Positions 1 through 7,787 of a stretch of DNA of 64,000 nt are shown piece after piece (positions within the stretch are counted from its first letter, which is position 1; each line of letters opens with the position of its first letter). The DNA comes from Succiniclasticum ruminis DSM 9236 (GTDB lineage: Bacteria; Bacillota; Negativicutes; Acidaminococcales; Acidaminococcaceae). The stretch lies in NCBI RefSeq assembly GCF_900112895.1, contig NZ_FONL01000003.1, positions 124,001-188,000 of the forward strand, read 5' to 3'. Both the position numbers and the translations under genes were made by a program. The notes beneath the pieces are model-generated. The model did not search any database and was not told where the DNA came from. It was given only the letters and a program-made list of their open reading frames with translations.

Positions 1-20
1 GAGTAAATTCATAGTTAGTT

Positions 21-66
21 AACAGCCGTGGAATTTATTTTCTGCGGCTGTTTTGTTATAATTAAA
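21..66 (+). repeat. Terminator/extended -10 repeat, copy 1
   Basis: Inverted repeat with arms at about 22-33 and 41-52 (ACAGCCGTGGAA against TTCTGCGGCTGT, G-U pairs allowed). It is followed by a short T-tract that runs into TGTTATAAT at 54-62, an extended -10. The likely reading is a terminator for an upstream gene outside the window joined to a promoter for the gene at 134. Related copies lie at 4601, 6832, 9759 and 12580. Confidence 0.7.
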
Positions 67-133
67 AATAACGATGTTTACACATATAAACCGGGTCTTA
101 TTTGATTCGACGGATGAGAGATAAGGAGGACAC

Positions 134-556
134 ATGAACAGGGCAGAAAACAATACAGCAATCATGAAACAGTTTGAAATTATGATTAACACGGCGGATG
201 AAGCGTTATCCCGGAAACTGATATCCGAAAAGGCTTCATTTTTCACACCGGCAAGCCCGGTTCCGTTATATGGAGGCAAAGGCTATTTGTCCGTTGTGCA
301 TTGGATGCGCCAGGGTTTTTCTGATGTACAGTGGAAATTAGAGGAAATGGTCGCTGCCGAGGATAAAGTTGCGGTTCGCTGGACCATGACGGGAACACAT
401 GACGGTGACTTTTTAGGCATAAAAGCTACCGGAAAGAAGATTTCTGTCTGTGTCATGAACTTTTATTATTTTGATGAAGATGGGAAAATCAGTAACGATA
501 TTGCGGCGGAAGGTATGATAGGAATCCTGCGCGGCATAGGGGCGATGGACAGATAA
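134..556 (+). CDS. SnoaL-like / ester cyclase-type protein
   Basis: Protein of 140 residues with the NTF2-like layout of the SnoaL family: an N-terminal helical part, then the alternating strands around VAVRWTMTGTHDGDFLGI and a closing segment with NFYYFDEDGKI. Members are small cone-shaped-fold proteins that bind hydrophobic ligands; some are polyketide cyclases, and most bacterial ones have no known substrate. The start is set by AAGGAGGA about 5 bases before the ATG. The promoter is probably the extended -10 at 54-62. The next gene begins 22 bases downstream, so the two may be co-transcribed. The specific function is unknown; the fold call is fairly secure. Confidence 0.7.
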   Translation: MNRAENNTAIMKQFEIMINTADEALSRKLISEKASFFTPASPVPLYGGKGYLSVVHWMRQGFSDVQWKLEEMVAAEDKVAVRWTMTGTHDGDFLGIKATGKKISVCVMNFYYFDEDGKISNDIAAEGMIGILRGIGAMDR

Positions 557-578
557 ACCGATGTTTTGAGGTATAATC

Positions 579-977
579 ATGTTTGGTATTTTGGAATGGG
601 AATGCATTGTTCAGGGGAAAGAACTTGAAAACGTAAAACAAGACCGCAAACACAGCAAGCGGTTTGAACGTTATGAAGTTTCAGAAAACGCGATTTATTT
701 TGAAGGGAAGTATCTTCCGGTTTCACTGATTAAGAGCATGCGAAGCCAGCCATCTGCGTATCGCCCGCATGGATGTTGCGGTATAGGCATTCCTGTTTTT
801 AAAATCAGAGTGGAGTACGGCGCGGAGAAGCCTTTGGTTCTGGTTATCGAGCAGGAAGAAAAGGTGGAAGAACTGCTTGACATGGTTATCAAAGCAAATC
901 CGTACATTACCCTGGAATACTATTTGAGTCCTCATACCGGACTAAAACCGGAAAAGATTTCACCGCCATTATATTGA
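579..977 (+). CDS. Conserved hypothetical protein
   Basis: Protein of 132 residues with no signal peptide or membrane segment. I do not recognise the family with confidence. The middle (about residues 30-110) alternates short strands (ENAIYFEGKYLPVSLI, GIPVFKIRVEY, PLVLVIEQEE) and ends in a helix (KVEELLDMVIKANPYI), a pattern like small PH-like domains; this is only a shape resemblance. A GCCG-type Cys pair (HGCCGIG) sits mid-protein. It follows the SnoaL-like gene closely and ends before a strong bidirectional terminator at 1012-1062. Confidence 0.55.
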   Translation: MFGILEWECIVQGKELENVKQDRKHSKRFERYEVSENAIYFEGKYLPVSLIKSMRSQPSAYRPHGCCGIGIPVFKIRVEYGAEKPLVLVIEQEEKVEELLDMVIKANPYITLEYYLSPHTGLKPEKISPPLY

Positions 978-1011
978 GCAGAAAAAAATATTAGTTTTCT
1001 TAATGCTAAAA

Positions 1012-1062
1012 AATCCCTGTTTGCCACTGAAGTCTATCAGCGCAGGCAGGGATTGATTTTTT
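1012..1062. terminator. Bidirectional intrinsic terminator
   Basis: Stem AATCCCTG (1012-1019) pairs with CAGGGATT (1047-1054). An inner CTGA/TCAG pair lies within. A-rich sequence precedes the stem and T-rich sequence follows it, so it can end both the + strand gene at 579 and the - strand SDR gene. Confidence 0.8.
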
Positions 1063-1132
1063 CTCAACGCAAACGTTTTCTCAATGCATACTCTTACATA
1101 CTCGTCTCATGCAGTATTACGTTGCCGCAAAA

Positions 1133-1903
1133 TTACAGGAATGCACCGTTGCAGACCTGGATGACCTGTCCTTTTACATGTTTACCCATGTCGGAAGCGA
1201 GGAAAAGGCAGGCGTTTGCCTGATCCATGGGATCGCATTCCGGGCCGGGAAAATATACAAAGTGTTTGCTGAACTCCAGCATCTTTGCGCCACCGGGTTG
1301 TTCGCCTGCTTTATTAGCCAGATGGGCAGGCGTTACGGTAGCGCCCGGAGCCACGGCGTTGATGCGGATATTGGTATTGATCAGACGCATAGCTACGTTT
1401 TTGGTCAGTGTGTTGATAGCGCCTTTAGAGGAGGTATAGGACGCCCCGCAGAAAGGACGGTCTCCATTGACGGAAGAAATGTTGATGATACAGCCTTCGT
1501 TTTTGGGCAGGAATACTTTCAATGCTTCCCGGATAAAACGGAATGGTCCGAACACATTGGTCTGATATACATGCTCCAGCCATTCGTCATCCGTTTCGTC
1601 GATCATTTTCTGTTCGCCGATGGCCGCATTGTTGATGACAATATCAAGATCGCCGTAAACAGTCAGAGCAGTCCGGATTACATTTTTTACGTCTTCCAGA
1701 TTCTTATTGTCCGCTACCACGCCGGTAACTTCCAGTCCCTGTTCTTTCAACCGGTTGACCGCTGCCTCTAATTTCTCTTTGCCCCGCGCGGTCATAACAA
1801 CTTTTGCGCCTTCTTTTGCAAAAAGTTCGGCCATGGTTTCTCCCATTCCATAGCTTGCGCCGGATACGATGGCAACTTTTCCTTCTAACATTTTTTCTTT
1901 CAT
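1133..1903 (-). CDS. SDR-family NAD(P)-dependent oxidoreductase
   Basis: Protein of 256 residues, the usual length of classical short-chain dehydrogenases. It has the nucleotide-binding motif SGASYGMG (residues 14-21), NNAA (91-94), a catalytic Ser in NISS (about 144) and the YTSSK catalytic Tyr156/Lys160 pair. This family interconverts carbonyls and alcohols with NAD(P)H; the substrate cannot be read from sequence. The start has AGGAG upstream on the minus strand. The gene diverges from the LysR gene at 2247, the classic layout of a LysR regulator and its target. Its promoter carries a reverse copy of the box GTATTAGACATTTC also found before the hydrolase at 3369. Confidence 0.88.
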   Translation of the reverse strand: MKEKMLEGKVAIVSGASYGMGETMAELFAKEGAKVVMTARGKEKLEAAVNRLKEQGLEVTGVVADNKNLEDVKNVIRTALTVYGDLDIVINNAAIGEQKMIDETDDEWLEHVYQTNVFGPFRFIREALKVFLPKNEGCIINISSVNGDRPFCGASYTSSKGAINTLTKNVAMRLINTNIRINAVAPGATVTPAHLANKAGEQPGGAKMLEFSKHFVYFPGPECDPMDQANACLFLASDMGKHVKGQVIQVCNGAFL

Positions 1904-1959
1904 ATTATCTTGTCTCCTGTCGTTTAATTTTTGGAATTTGAATGTTGTTCCTGCTTTGT

Positions 1960-1993
1960 ATTATAAAAAAACAGCTTCAGAAATGTCTAATAC
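1960..1993 (-). promoter_or_regulatory. Promoter of SDR gene with GTATTAGACATTTC box
   Basis: Read on the minus strand, GTATTAGACATTTC (1993-1980) overlaps a -35-like TTAGAC, and TATAAT (1965-1960) follows after a 19-base gap. The same box precedes the genes at 3369 and 15470, and a near copy precedes the MerR gene at 19311. Confidence 0.6.
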
Positions 1994-2246
1994 TTATTAT
2001 TAATTTCCAGATATGCTTTTCGTCTATTTTTATGTTATACTGAAAAATAGAACAAGGCCGTCTGTCTGAATTTAAAAGGTCAAAAACAAAAATTACCAAA
2101 TAACGGTCAGGAAGAAACCGAATCTAATTCGGTGGGTCAACAATTAAAATACGAGAAGACACCAATGTTAATGCAGGAACTTACCAACTTATAATTCAGA
2201 AAGTTACTATATTCATTTCAATAAAGTTACCAAAGGAGGCGCCATC

Positions 2247-3134
2247 ATGGAAATCCGGGTGCTGCGTTATTTTCTGGAAACCGCGCGGGAAGGGAACATC
2301 ACCCGCGCTGCCGAACGACTGCATGTTACCCAGCCCACCATGTCCAGGCAGTTAAAGGATTTGGAAGAGGAGCTGGGGAAAAAGCTGTTTGTCCGTACCA
2401 ATTATGCCTTGAGGTTAACGGAAGCGGGGTTGCTTCTGCGCAAGCGGGCGGAGGACATTCTAGATCTGGTGGACAAGACGGAAACGGAATTTAAGATGCT
2501 GGACGATACCATGGGCGGCGAGATTTTTATCGGCTGCCCCGAATCCGATTCCCTGAAGTATTTTGCCAGGGCGCTGAAACGGGTGCAGGAGCTGCATCCC
2601 GGAATTCGCTGCAACATCACCAGCGGAAACAGTGAAGACATCACGGAAAAACTGGATAAAGGCATTTTGGATTTTGCGCTGGTCATGGAGTATGTGAATC
2701 CTCTGAAATATAATCATCTGGAGATTCCGGCAGAGGATACCTGGGGCGTCTTCATGCGAAAAGACTCACTGCTGGCAAAGAAAAATGCATTGCGCCTTGC
2801 GGATTTATACGACCTGCCTTTAATCTGCTCAAGGCAAAATATGGAACAGAATTTTCCTGCCTGGTTCGGAGAAAAACTGGACCGCCTGAACATTGTAGCT
2901 ACCTACAATCTGTTTTTTAATGCTTCCATTTTTGTAAAGGAAGGGTTAGGGTATGCCATTGCCTATGATAAACTGGCGCATACCGGTAAAGGCAGCGATA
3001 TGACGTTTGTACCGCTGACGGACGTACCTGCTTCAGAAATGAAAATCATCTGGAAAAAGTACCAGGTGTTTAGCCCCGTGGCGTCGTTGCTTCTGGCGGA
3101 ACTGCAAAAAGAATATGGGGAAAATCAGATATAG
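2247..3134 (+). CDS. LysR-family transcriptional regulator
   Basis: Protein of 295 residues, the normal LysR length. The N-terminal winged helix-turn-helix spans about residues 1-60 (EGNITRAAERLHVTQPTMSR, then LEEELGKKLFVR); the rest is the effector-binding fold. It is a close paralogue of the regulator at 18214, with many identical residues in the DNA-binding domain. The start has AAAGGAGG upstream. Nearly identical inverted promoter boxes flank it: one drives the SDR gene leftwards, the other the hydrolase at 3369 rightwards, so it probably controls both neighbours. The inducer is unknown. Confidence 0.9.
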   Translation: MEIRVLRYFLETAREGNITRAAERLHVTQPTMSRQLKDLEEELGKKLFVRTNYALRLTEAGLLLRKRAEDILDLVDKTETEFKMLDDTMGGEIFIGCPESDSLKYFARALKRVQELHPGIRCNITSGNSEDITEKLDKGILDFALVMEYVNPLKYNHLEIPAEDTWGVFMRKDSLLAKKNALRLADLYDLPLICSRQNMEQNFPAWFGEKLDRLNIVATYNLFFNASIFVKEGLGYAIAYDKLAHTGKGSDMTFVPLTDVPASEMKIIWKKYQVFSPVASLLLAELQKEYGENQI

Positions 3135-3164
3135 ATGAAGAGCATAACTAAAGATGATTATTAA

Positions 3165-3197
3165 GTATTAGACATTTCTGTGCGACTCCTTTAGAAT
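3165..3197 (+). promoter_or_regulatory. Promoter with GTATTAGACATTTC box
   Basis: GTATTAGACATTTC at 3165-3178 includes a -35-like TTAGAC (3168-3173). TAGAAT at 3192-3197 is the matching -10, 18 bases downstream. It lies about 170 bases before the hydrolase start at 3369 and mirrors the box at 1980-1993. Confidence 0.6.
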
Positions 3198-3368
3198 GAA
3201 CCTGAAAGAAGCAAACAGCTTCCGATGAAATCCAAATGAGTGATGATACAGGCTGCTTTAAGAAGACTGCAAACACGTCGTGCAAAGCTGACAGATAAGA
3301 AACGCAGTGTGAAACTGTGGCAGAACGGTCAGCGAAATATTCAGATTCATGAAAAAGGAGAAACGCAA

Positions 3369-4547
3369 ATGAAAAAAACTTCCCGTACCCGCAAACTGAT
3401 GAAATCCGTTGTCCTCAGCCTGGCACTGGCCGCTGTAAGTTTTGCAGGCGCCGCTTTTGCCGCTCCGGCCGATGCGAACGCTGCGGCTGTAATGGCAAGC
3501 CAGATGAAAAACTCTTCCATTACAGAACTGACCAACGATTCCCGCGTGTTCAAAGTTGATAAAAAAATCCAGACAAAGATGGTCCGTTTCCAAAACCGGT
3601 ACGGCATCGAAGTTGCCGGTCATCTGTACCTGCCGGAAAACTTTGACGCGAACAAAAAATACAGCGCCATCGTATTCAGCGGTCCTTTTGGCGCAGTGAA
3701 AGAACAGTCTTCCGGTCTGTATGCCCAGGAAATGGCAAAGCGGGGATTTGTAACCGTAGCCTTTGACTGCTCCTTCACCGGAGAGAGCGGCAGCAACGTA
3801 CACGACGTGGCATCCCCCGATATTTTTACCGAAGACTTCCATGCAGCGGTTGACTTCGTGGGTCTGCTGCCCTTTGTTGACAAAGAGCGCGTCGGCGCCA
3901 TGGGCATCTGCGGGTTAGGCGGCATGGCTGTTACCGCAGCGATCAACGACGTGCGTATTAAAGCGGTGGCAACCTCTGCCCTGTACAATATGAACGACAG
4001 CATCCGGAATCACTATAAGGGAGATTACTATACTCCGGCCCAGCGGGAAACCGTGAAAGGATATCTGGCCGAGATGCGGTGGAAAGAGGCGGAACTGGGC
4101 AAAACGCTGCCCGGTTATCATGAAGTTGCCATCGGGTCTGACGGAAAAGCCGTTCACGCTACCGGCGAAGGCGTAACGCTGCTTCCCAACAAACTGCCGG
4201 AAGGGGCAGACCCTGTGACCACCGATTTCTTCAACTACTATAAAGGCCGCGCGTTCCATCCCCGTGCCATCAACTCCAACGGTATCTGGTCTTCAACCAC
4301 GCCGTACGGTTTCTTTGACTTCGACCTGATGGCCCATGTGGAAGAACTGAGTCCCCGTCCGCTGCTGCTGATCACGGGTGACAAAGCCCATTCCCGTTAC
4401 CATTCCGAAAACGTTTACGAACGTGCGAAGGAACCGAAGGAACTCATCGTGATGCCGGGTGCGACCCATTGCGACCTGTATGATATCTATGAAAAGATTC
4501 CCTTCGAAAGACTGGACGGGTTCTTTACCAAACACCTGGGAAAATAG
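3369..4547 (+). CDS. Exported alpha/beta hydrolase (Cys-nucleophile type)
   Basis: Protein of 392 residues. A positively charged N-terminus and hydrophobic core end in AAFA|AP near residue 31, a Sec-type signal peptide. The body is an alpha/beta hydrolase: nucleophile elbow GICGLGG with Cys181 where most esterases have Ser, as in dienelactone hydrolases, and a late GATHCDLYD that supplies the likely catalytic His. An acyl- or lactone-cleaving activity outside the cytoplasm is inferred; the substrate is unknown. The reading frame extends upstream to 3240, but AAAGGAG fixes the start at 3369. A hairpin repeat at 4601 terminates it. It is probably co-regulated with the SDR gene. Confidence 0.8.
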   Translation: MKKTSRTRKLMKSVVLSLALAAVSFAGAAFAAPADANAAAVMASQMKNSSITELTNDSRVFKVDKKIQTKMVRFQNRYGIEVAGHLYLPENFDANKKYSAIVFSGPFGAVKEQSSGLYAQEMAKRGFVTVAFDCSFTGESGSNVHDVASPDIFTEDFHAAVDFVGLLPFVDKERVGAMGICGLGGMAVTAAINDVRIKAVATSALYNMNDSIRNHYKGDYYTPAQRETVKGYLAEMRWKEAELGKTLPGYHEVAIGSDGKAVHATGEGVTLLPNKLPEGADPVTTDFFNYYKGRAFHPRAINSNGIWSSTTPYGFFDFDLMAHVEELSPRPLLLITGDKAHSRYHSENVYERAKEPKELIVMPGATHCDLYDIYEKIPFERLDGFFTKHLGK

Positions 4548-4600
4548 GTAAAAACAAAACTGGGAAACTGCGTGAATCGTCCAACCTGAAGCTGATCAGG

Positions 4601-4634
4601 CAGCCGTGGATTTAGTATCTACGGCTGTTTTTTT
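4601..4634 (+). terminator. Intrinsic terminator (repeat copy 2)
   Basis: CAGCCGTGGA (4601-4610) pairs with TCTACGGCTG (4618-4627), followed by seven or more T. It belongs to the same hairpin family as the copies at 21, 6832, 9759 and 12580, but has no TATAAT after the T-tract, so it looks like a plain terminator for the hydrolase gene. Confidence 0.8.
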
Positions 4635-4753
4635 ACAGGGGCGGTGATGTCAAAGTCGTTGACAGTTGTTAAAAATTTTGTTAAAATTTACAAGTTAGCA
4701 AAGGCTAACAGAAATTTGGACTATACATACACTTAACAATTTCAGGAGGTTCT

Positions 4754-5785
4754 ATGTTATCCGCTGTCTGCTTCGCAAACTACCAAATTGAACCCGGCAC
4801 CAAGTTGCGTACTCTCGTTGAAGTGCCGCATACGCTGAACGCGATTCCCGTAACGTTTATCAACGGAAAATATGATGGTCCCACTGTGCTTGTCACCTCC
4901 GGTGTGCACGGCAGTGAGTATCCCGGCATTGCCGCTTCCATGGAGCTGGGCAAGGAATTAAAGCCCGAAGATATCCACGGCTGCCTTGTCATCATGCACC
5001 CTGTAAATGTCTCGGCCTTTTGGGCGCGTATGGCGGAGATCTGTCCCGAAGACGGGCTGAACCTGAACCGCGTTTTCCCCGGCAATTCCACCTTCAGCCG
5101 TACCTATAAACTTGCTGATTTCCTGCTGAACGAATTCATCCTTAAGGCTGACTACTATCTGGACCTGCACAGCGGCGATCTTCAGGAAGATCTGCATCCC
5201 TATGCCTATTTTCCCGGAAACGCTTCGGAAGAAGTCAACAAAAAATCCCGCGAGCTTGCCAGCCTGATCAACGTTGAGTATATGGTTCGCTCGACTGCCA
5301 CCACGGGCGCGTATAACTGCGCGGCGTTGCACGGTGTGCCCAGCATCCTTGTGGAACGGGGCGGTACCGGTTTCTGCTGCCGTGAGGATATTGACGAGTA
5401 CAAGGACGATGTCATGCATGTCCTGCAATATGTAGGCATGATTCCGGAGTATGACCACGGCCATTTCCACACGTTCACACCCCAGGAGCTGACCAAGATT
5501 GAGTACCTTGAAGCTACAGCGCCGGCATGCTGGTATCATGCAAAACACAGCGGCGAAATGATTGAAGAAGGCGAATTGCTGGGTTACACGACAGACTTTT
5601 TTAACGAGAAGCAGGAAGAATTCCACGCTAAGTTCAGCGGTGTGATTCTGTATATGACCCCGTCGTTTTCTGTTACTCCGGGCCGCGTGCTTTGTGCGTA
5701 TGCTGAGCTGCCTGAAAACTATGTGCCTCAGGCTCCCCATACCCACGTCCATACCCATACGTTACCGGAAAAGGTGATTGAGTAA
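4754..5785 (+). CDS. Succinylglutamate desuccinylase/aspartoacylase-family protein
   Basis: Protein of 343 residues in the AstE/AspA branch of zinc carboxypeptidase-like (M14) hydrolases. It has the zinc-binding motif GVHGSEYPG (about residues 55-63), LNLNRVFPG, and DLHSGD, whose His is the third zinc ligand. Such enzymes remove acyl groups from N-acyl amino acids or related amides in the cytoplasm. No signal peptide is present. The last residues are rich in His (THVHTHT), which could be an extra metal site. AGGAGGT lies directly upstream of the ATG. It is monocistronic by spacing. The substrate is not determinable. Confidence 0.82.
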   Translation: MLSAVCFANYQIEPGTKLRTLVEVPHTLNAIPVTFINGKYDGPTVLVTSGVHGSEYPGIAASMELGKELKPEDIHGCLVIMHPVNVSAFWARMAEICPEDGLNLNRVFPGNSTFSRTYKLADFLLNEFILKADYYLDLHSGDLQEDLHPYAYFPGNASEEVNKKSRELASLINVEYMVRSTATTGAYNCAALHGVPSILVERGGTGFCCREDIDEYKDDVMHVLQYVGMIPEYDHGHFHTFTPQELTKIEYLEATAPACWYHAKHSGEMIEEGELLGYTTDFFNEKQEEFHAKFSGVILYMTPSFSVTPGRVLCAYAELPENYVPQAPHTHVHTHTLPEKVIE

Positions 5786-5845
5786 GGCGGTGGACACATT
5801 AAAATCAGTGGACGTGTAGGTTCATGATTTTCACTACAACCTCGG

Positions 5846-5874
5846 TTTGCAAAACAAACAATCCGTGTTATACT
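5846..5874 (+). promoter_or_regulatory. Promoter of structured RNA copy 1
   Basis: TTTGCA (5846-5851), a 17-base spacer and TATACT (5869-5874) with an upstream TG (extended -10). The predicted transcript starts at about the first RNA hairpin. Confidence 0.6.
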
Positions 5875-5879
5875 AAAGT

Positions 5880-5994
5880 GTCACAAGAGTGACGCGGTTC
5901 GCAGAAGCGAAACCGGAAACCCGTTACTAATTTTTAACGATTTGGCTATGAAGGCTTACTGTCGCAAATGCAGACAGCTTCATAGCCTTTTGTC
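5880..5994 (+). ncRNA. Candidate structured leader RNA, copy 1
   Basis: Four hairpins in order: GTCAC-AAGA-GTGAC (5880-5893); CGGTTCGC-AGAA-GCGAAACCG (5895-5915); a weak CGTTA/TAACG (5923-5940); and a strong GGCTATGAAG/CTTCATAGCC stem (5944-5987) with an inner CTGTC/GACAG, followed by a T-rich tract. A second copy lies at 43121. The first 14 bases and the outer terminator stem are the same in both. The terminator sits just before the methyltransferase gene at 6041, as in a riboswitch or attenuator. I do not recognise a known family. Confidence 0.6.
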
Positions 5995-6040
5995 TTTTGA
6001 AAGAAGCTATGATAATGATCAGGAAAGCGGGGTACATCTC

Positions 6041-6793
6041 ATGACACAAATCAGCGAAAAGAGCATCGTCCACAGGATAAATGCAAAAGAATTTATAGAA
6101 GATTACTGGACAAAACGCGCGCCGGGTTTCAAAAGCCTGCGCCGGGAAGAACTGCAAAGCGAAAAAATGCGGCAATGGCAGGAGGAAATCTGCCGTCACC
6201 TGCCGACGGAGAAACCGCTGAAAATATTGGACATCGGCTGCGGCGCCGGTTTCTTTTCCATACTGCTGGCCGCGAAAGGCTATGACGTCACCGGCATCGA
6301 CTTAACGGAATCCATGATTGAAGAAGCTGCCGCGTTAGCTGCGGAAGTGAAATCCAACGCGCGCTTTCAGGTTATGGATGCGGAAAAGTTGTCCTTTCCA
6401 GACGAAAGTTTTGACGTCGTGGTCTCCCGTAATGTGACATGGAACCTGCCTCATCCGGAAAAAGCTTACGCGGAATGGCTGCGCGTCCTGAAAACCGGTG
6501 GATTGCTTCTGAATTACGATGCGGAACACGGTAAGTATCATCACGGCGATTATGAAAAAGAAGCGGTTTATGCTCACAAGGACGTAACCAGAGAAATGGT
6601 GGAACAGTGCCACCAAATCTATCACATGCTGGACATCAGCATATTTGACCGCCCCCGCTGGGATCTGGATATATTGCGGAAACTGGGGGTAAGCGCCTGC
6701 TCTGCCGATACAACGGTAGGCCGGCGGCTGTATCCGAAAAAGGATAAGTTTTACGATCCGGCTCCGCTGTTTGGCATTGTTGCGGTAAAGTAA
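6041..6793 (+). CDS. Class I SAM-dependent methyltransferase
   Basis: Protein of 250 residues. The SAM-binding motif I is LDIGCGAG at about 63-70, followed by the acidic residue of motif II in VTGIDLT and the motif AEKLSFPDESFDVVVSRN, typical of the Methyltransf_11/25 group. It acts in the cytoplasm on an unknown small molecule. The open frame reaches back to 5942, but that part overlaps the leader terminator, so the ATG at 6041 after AGGAAAG is preferred. The leader RNA upstream is shared with the solute-binding-protein gene at 43430, which suggests a common signal. A hairpin repeat follows at 6832. Confidence 0.82.
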   Translation: MTQISEKSIVHRINAKEFIEDYWTKRAPGFKSLRREELQSEKMRQWQEEICRHLPTEKPLKILDIGCGAGFFSILLAAKGYDVTGIDLTESMIEEAAALAAEVKSNARFQVMDAEKLSFPDESFDVVVSRNVTWNLPHPEKAYAEWLRVLKTGGLLLNYDAEHGKYHHGDYEKEAVYAHKDVTREMVEQCHQIYHMLDISIFDRPRWDLDILRKLGVSACSADTTVGRRLYPKKDKFYDPAPLFGIVAVK

Positions 6794-6831
6794 ATGAATC
6801 ATTCAGGTACGATTATATTCATGTTTAATTC

Positions 6832-6878
6832 AACAGCTGTGGAATTTATTTTCCACGGCTGTTTTGCTATAATAAATT
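6832..6878 (+). repeat. Terminator/extended -10 repeat, copy 3
   Basis: ACAGCTGTGGAA pairs with TTCCACGGCTGT; the T-tract then runs into TGCTATAAT, with TATAAT at 6868-6873. It can terminate the methyltransferase transcript and start the ferredoxin transcript. Confidence 0.75.
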
Positions 6879-6933
6879 ATAGATGAGACTGTTAAAGAGA
6901 TTTGGAAAAACCGGTTTGAAGAGGCAATTAAGC

Positions 6934-7137
6934 ATGAAGCAAAAGAAGCGTGCTGTTGTAAACAGAAAACTATGTGTTGCCTGTGGAAGCTGCCAGAAGG
7001 TCTGTCCTATGGGAGCAATCCGCGTGTATAAAGGACTGTACGCGCAAACAGATGAGGCACGTTGCATCGGCTGCGGACGCTGCGCAAAAGAATGTCCGGC
7101 TTCTGTGATTACGCTGGAGGCGCAGCATGAAAACTGA
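6934..7137 (+). CDS. Small 2x[4Fe-4S] ferredoxin-type protein
   Basis: Protein of 67 residues from the preferred ATG at 6934 (GAAGAGG upstream). An alternative start at 6883 would give 84 residues but would be nearly leaderless after the -10 at 6868. It has two clusters, CVACGSCQKVCP and CIGCGRCAKECP, the standard bacterial 2x[4Fe-4S] pattern. It is an electron carrier in the cytoplasm. Its stop overlaps the start of the next gene by 11 bases, so the two are translationally coupled and probably pass electrons to or from the membrane protein at 7127. Confidence 0.85.
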   Translation: MKQKKRAVVNRKLCVACGSCQKVCPMGAIRVYKGLYAQTDEARCIGCGRCAKECPASVITLEAQHEN

Positions 7138-7699
7138 AAAACACTGGTACGATTATTTATGGATTGCGGAACTGATCTACTTCAGTCTGGGCTTCTTCAA
7201 CATCCTTTTTGCCTGGGTCGGGTTGTGTATGTTTTTTATCCCTTTGCTTTTGGCTCTGGCAGGCTGGGATAAAGCGTATTGTAACCGGTATTGCGGAAGG
7301 GGCCAGCTTTTTGCCCTGTTAGGCGGCAGGCTGAAGCTTTCCAGGTATCGCGATGTGCCGGGCTGGCTTCGCTCCCGTTTCTTCCGTTACGGTTTCCTGC
7401 TGTTTTTCATGGTCATGTTCTGCAATATGCTTCACGTGACATGGCTTGTGTTTAGCGGCGCTGAGAATCTGCGGCAGGTGGTGACGCTGCTCTGGGTTTT
7501 CAAATTACCCTGGCAATGGGCTTACAGCGTAGCGGTTACGCCCTGGGTCGCACAGTTCGCCTTTGGCTTTTACAGTATCATGATCACGTCTACGGTATTG
7601 GGCATTATTTCCCTGTTGCTGTGGAAACCCCGTTCCTGGTGCGTGTACTGTCCTATGGGAACCATGACGCAGTTAATTTGCAAAGCAAAACACGAGTGA
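7127..7699 (+). CDS. NapH/RdxA-like membrane Fe-S protein (short)
   Basis: Protein of 190 residues with about four hydrophobic segments. Two partial Cys motifs, YCNRYCGRGQLF near residue 50 and CVYCPMGTMTQ near the C-terminus, match the membrane-domain motifs of NapH, RdxA and CcoG-type electron-transfer proteins. Those relatives usually carry two extra C-terminal [4Fe-4S] clusters; here they are absent and the separate ferredoxin at 6934 may replace them. The likely role is moving electrons between cytoplasmic ferredoxin and a quinone or periplasmic partner. The partner is not obvious nearby; the flavodoxin-like lipoproteins further downstream are a speculative possibility. Confidence 0.75.
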   Translation: MKTEKHWYDYLWIAELIYFSLGFFNILFAWVGLCMFFIPLLLALAGWDKAYCNRYCGRGQLFALLGGRLKLSRYRDVPGWLRSRFFRYGFLLFFMVMFCNMLHVTWLVFSGAENLRQVVTLLWVFKLPWQWAYSVAVTPWVAQFAFGFYSIMITSTVLGIISLLLWKPRSWCVYCPMGTMTQLICKAKHE

Positions 7700-7787
7700 C
7701 GGCACTTTGATCAAAGATGGGGAAGAAGCAGTATTAAAGTGGGGATTGGAATGATTCATTCCGGTCTGCGGAGGAGAATTTGGTAAT

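Noticed and set aside
1109-1771. 220-residue frame on the + strand
   Set aside because: Lies wholly antisense to the SDR gene, has no ribosome site and no family features.
3258-3842. 194-residue frame on the minus strand
   Set aside because: Antisense to the exported hydrolase gene and its leader.
5942-6040. N-terminal extension of the methyltransferase, including a CRKC motif
   Set aside because: The extension is translated from the leader terminator hairpin. The Cys pair is a by-product of the hairpin sequence, and ATG 6041 has the better start context.
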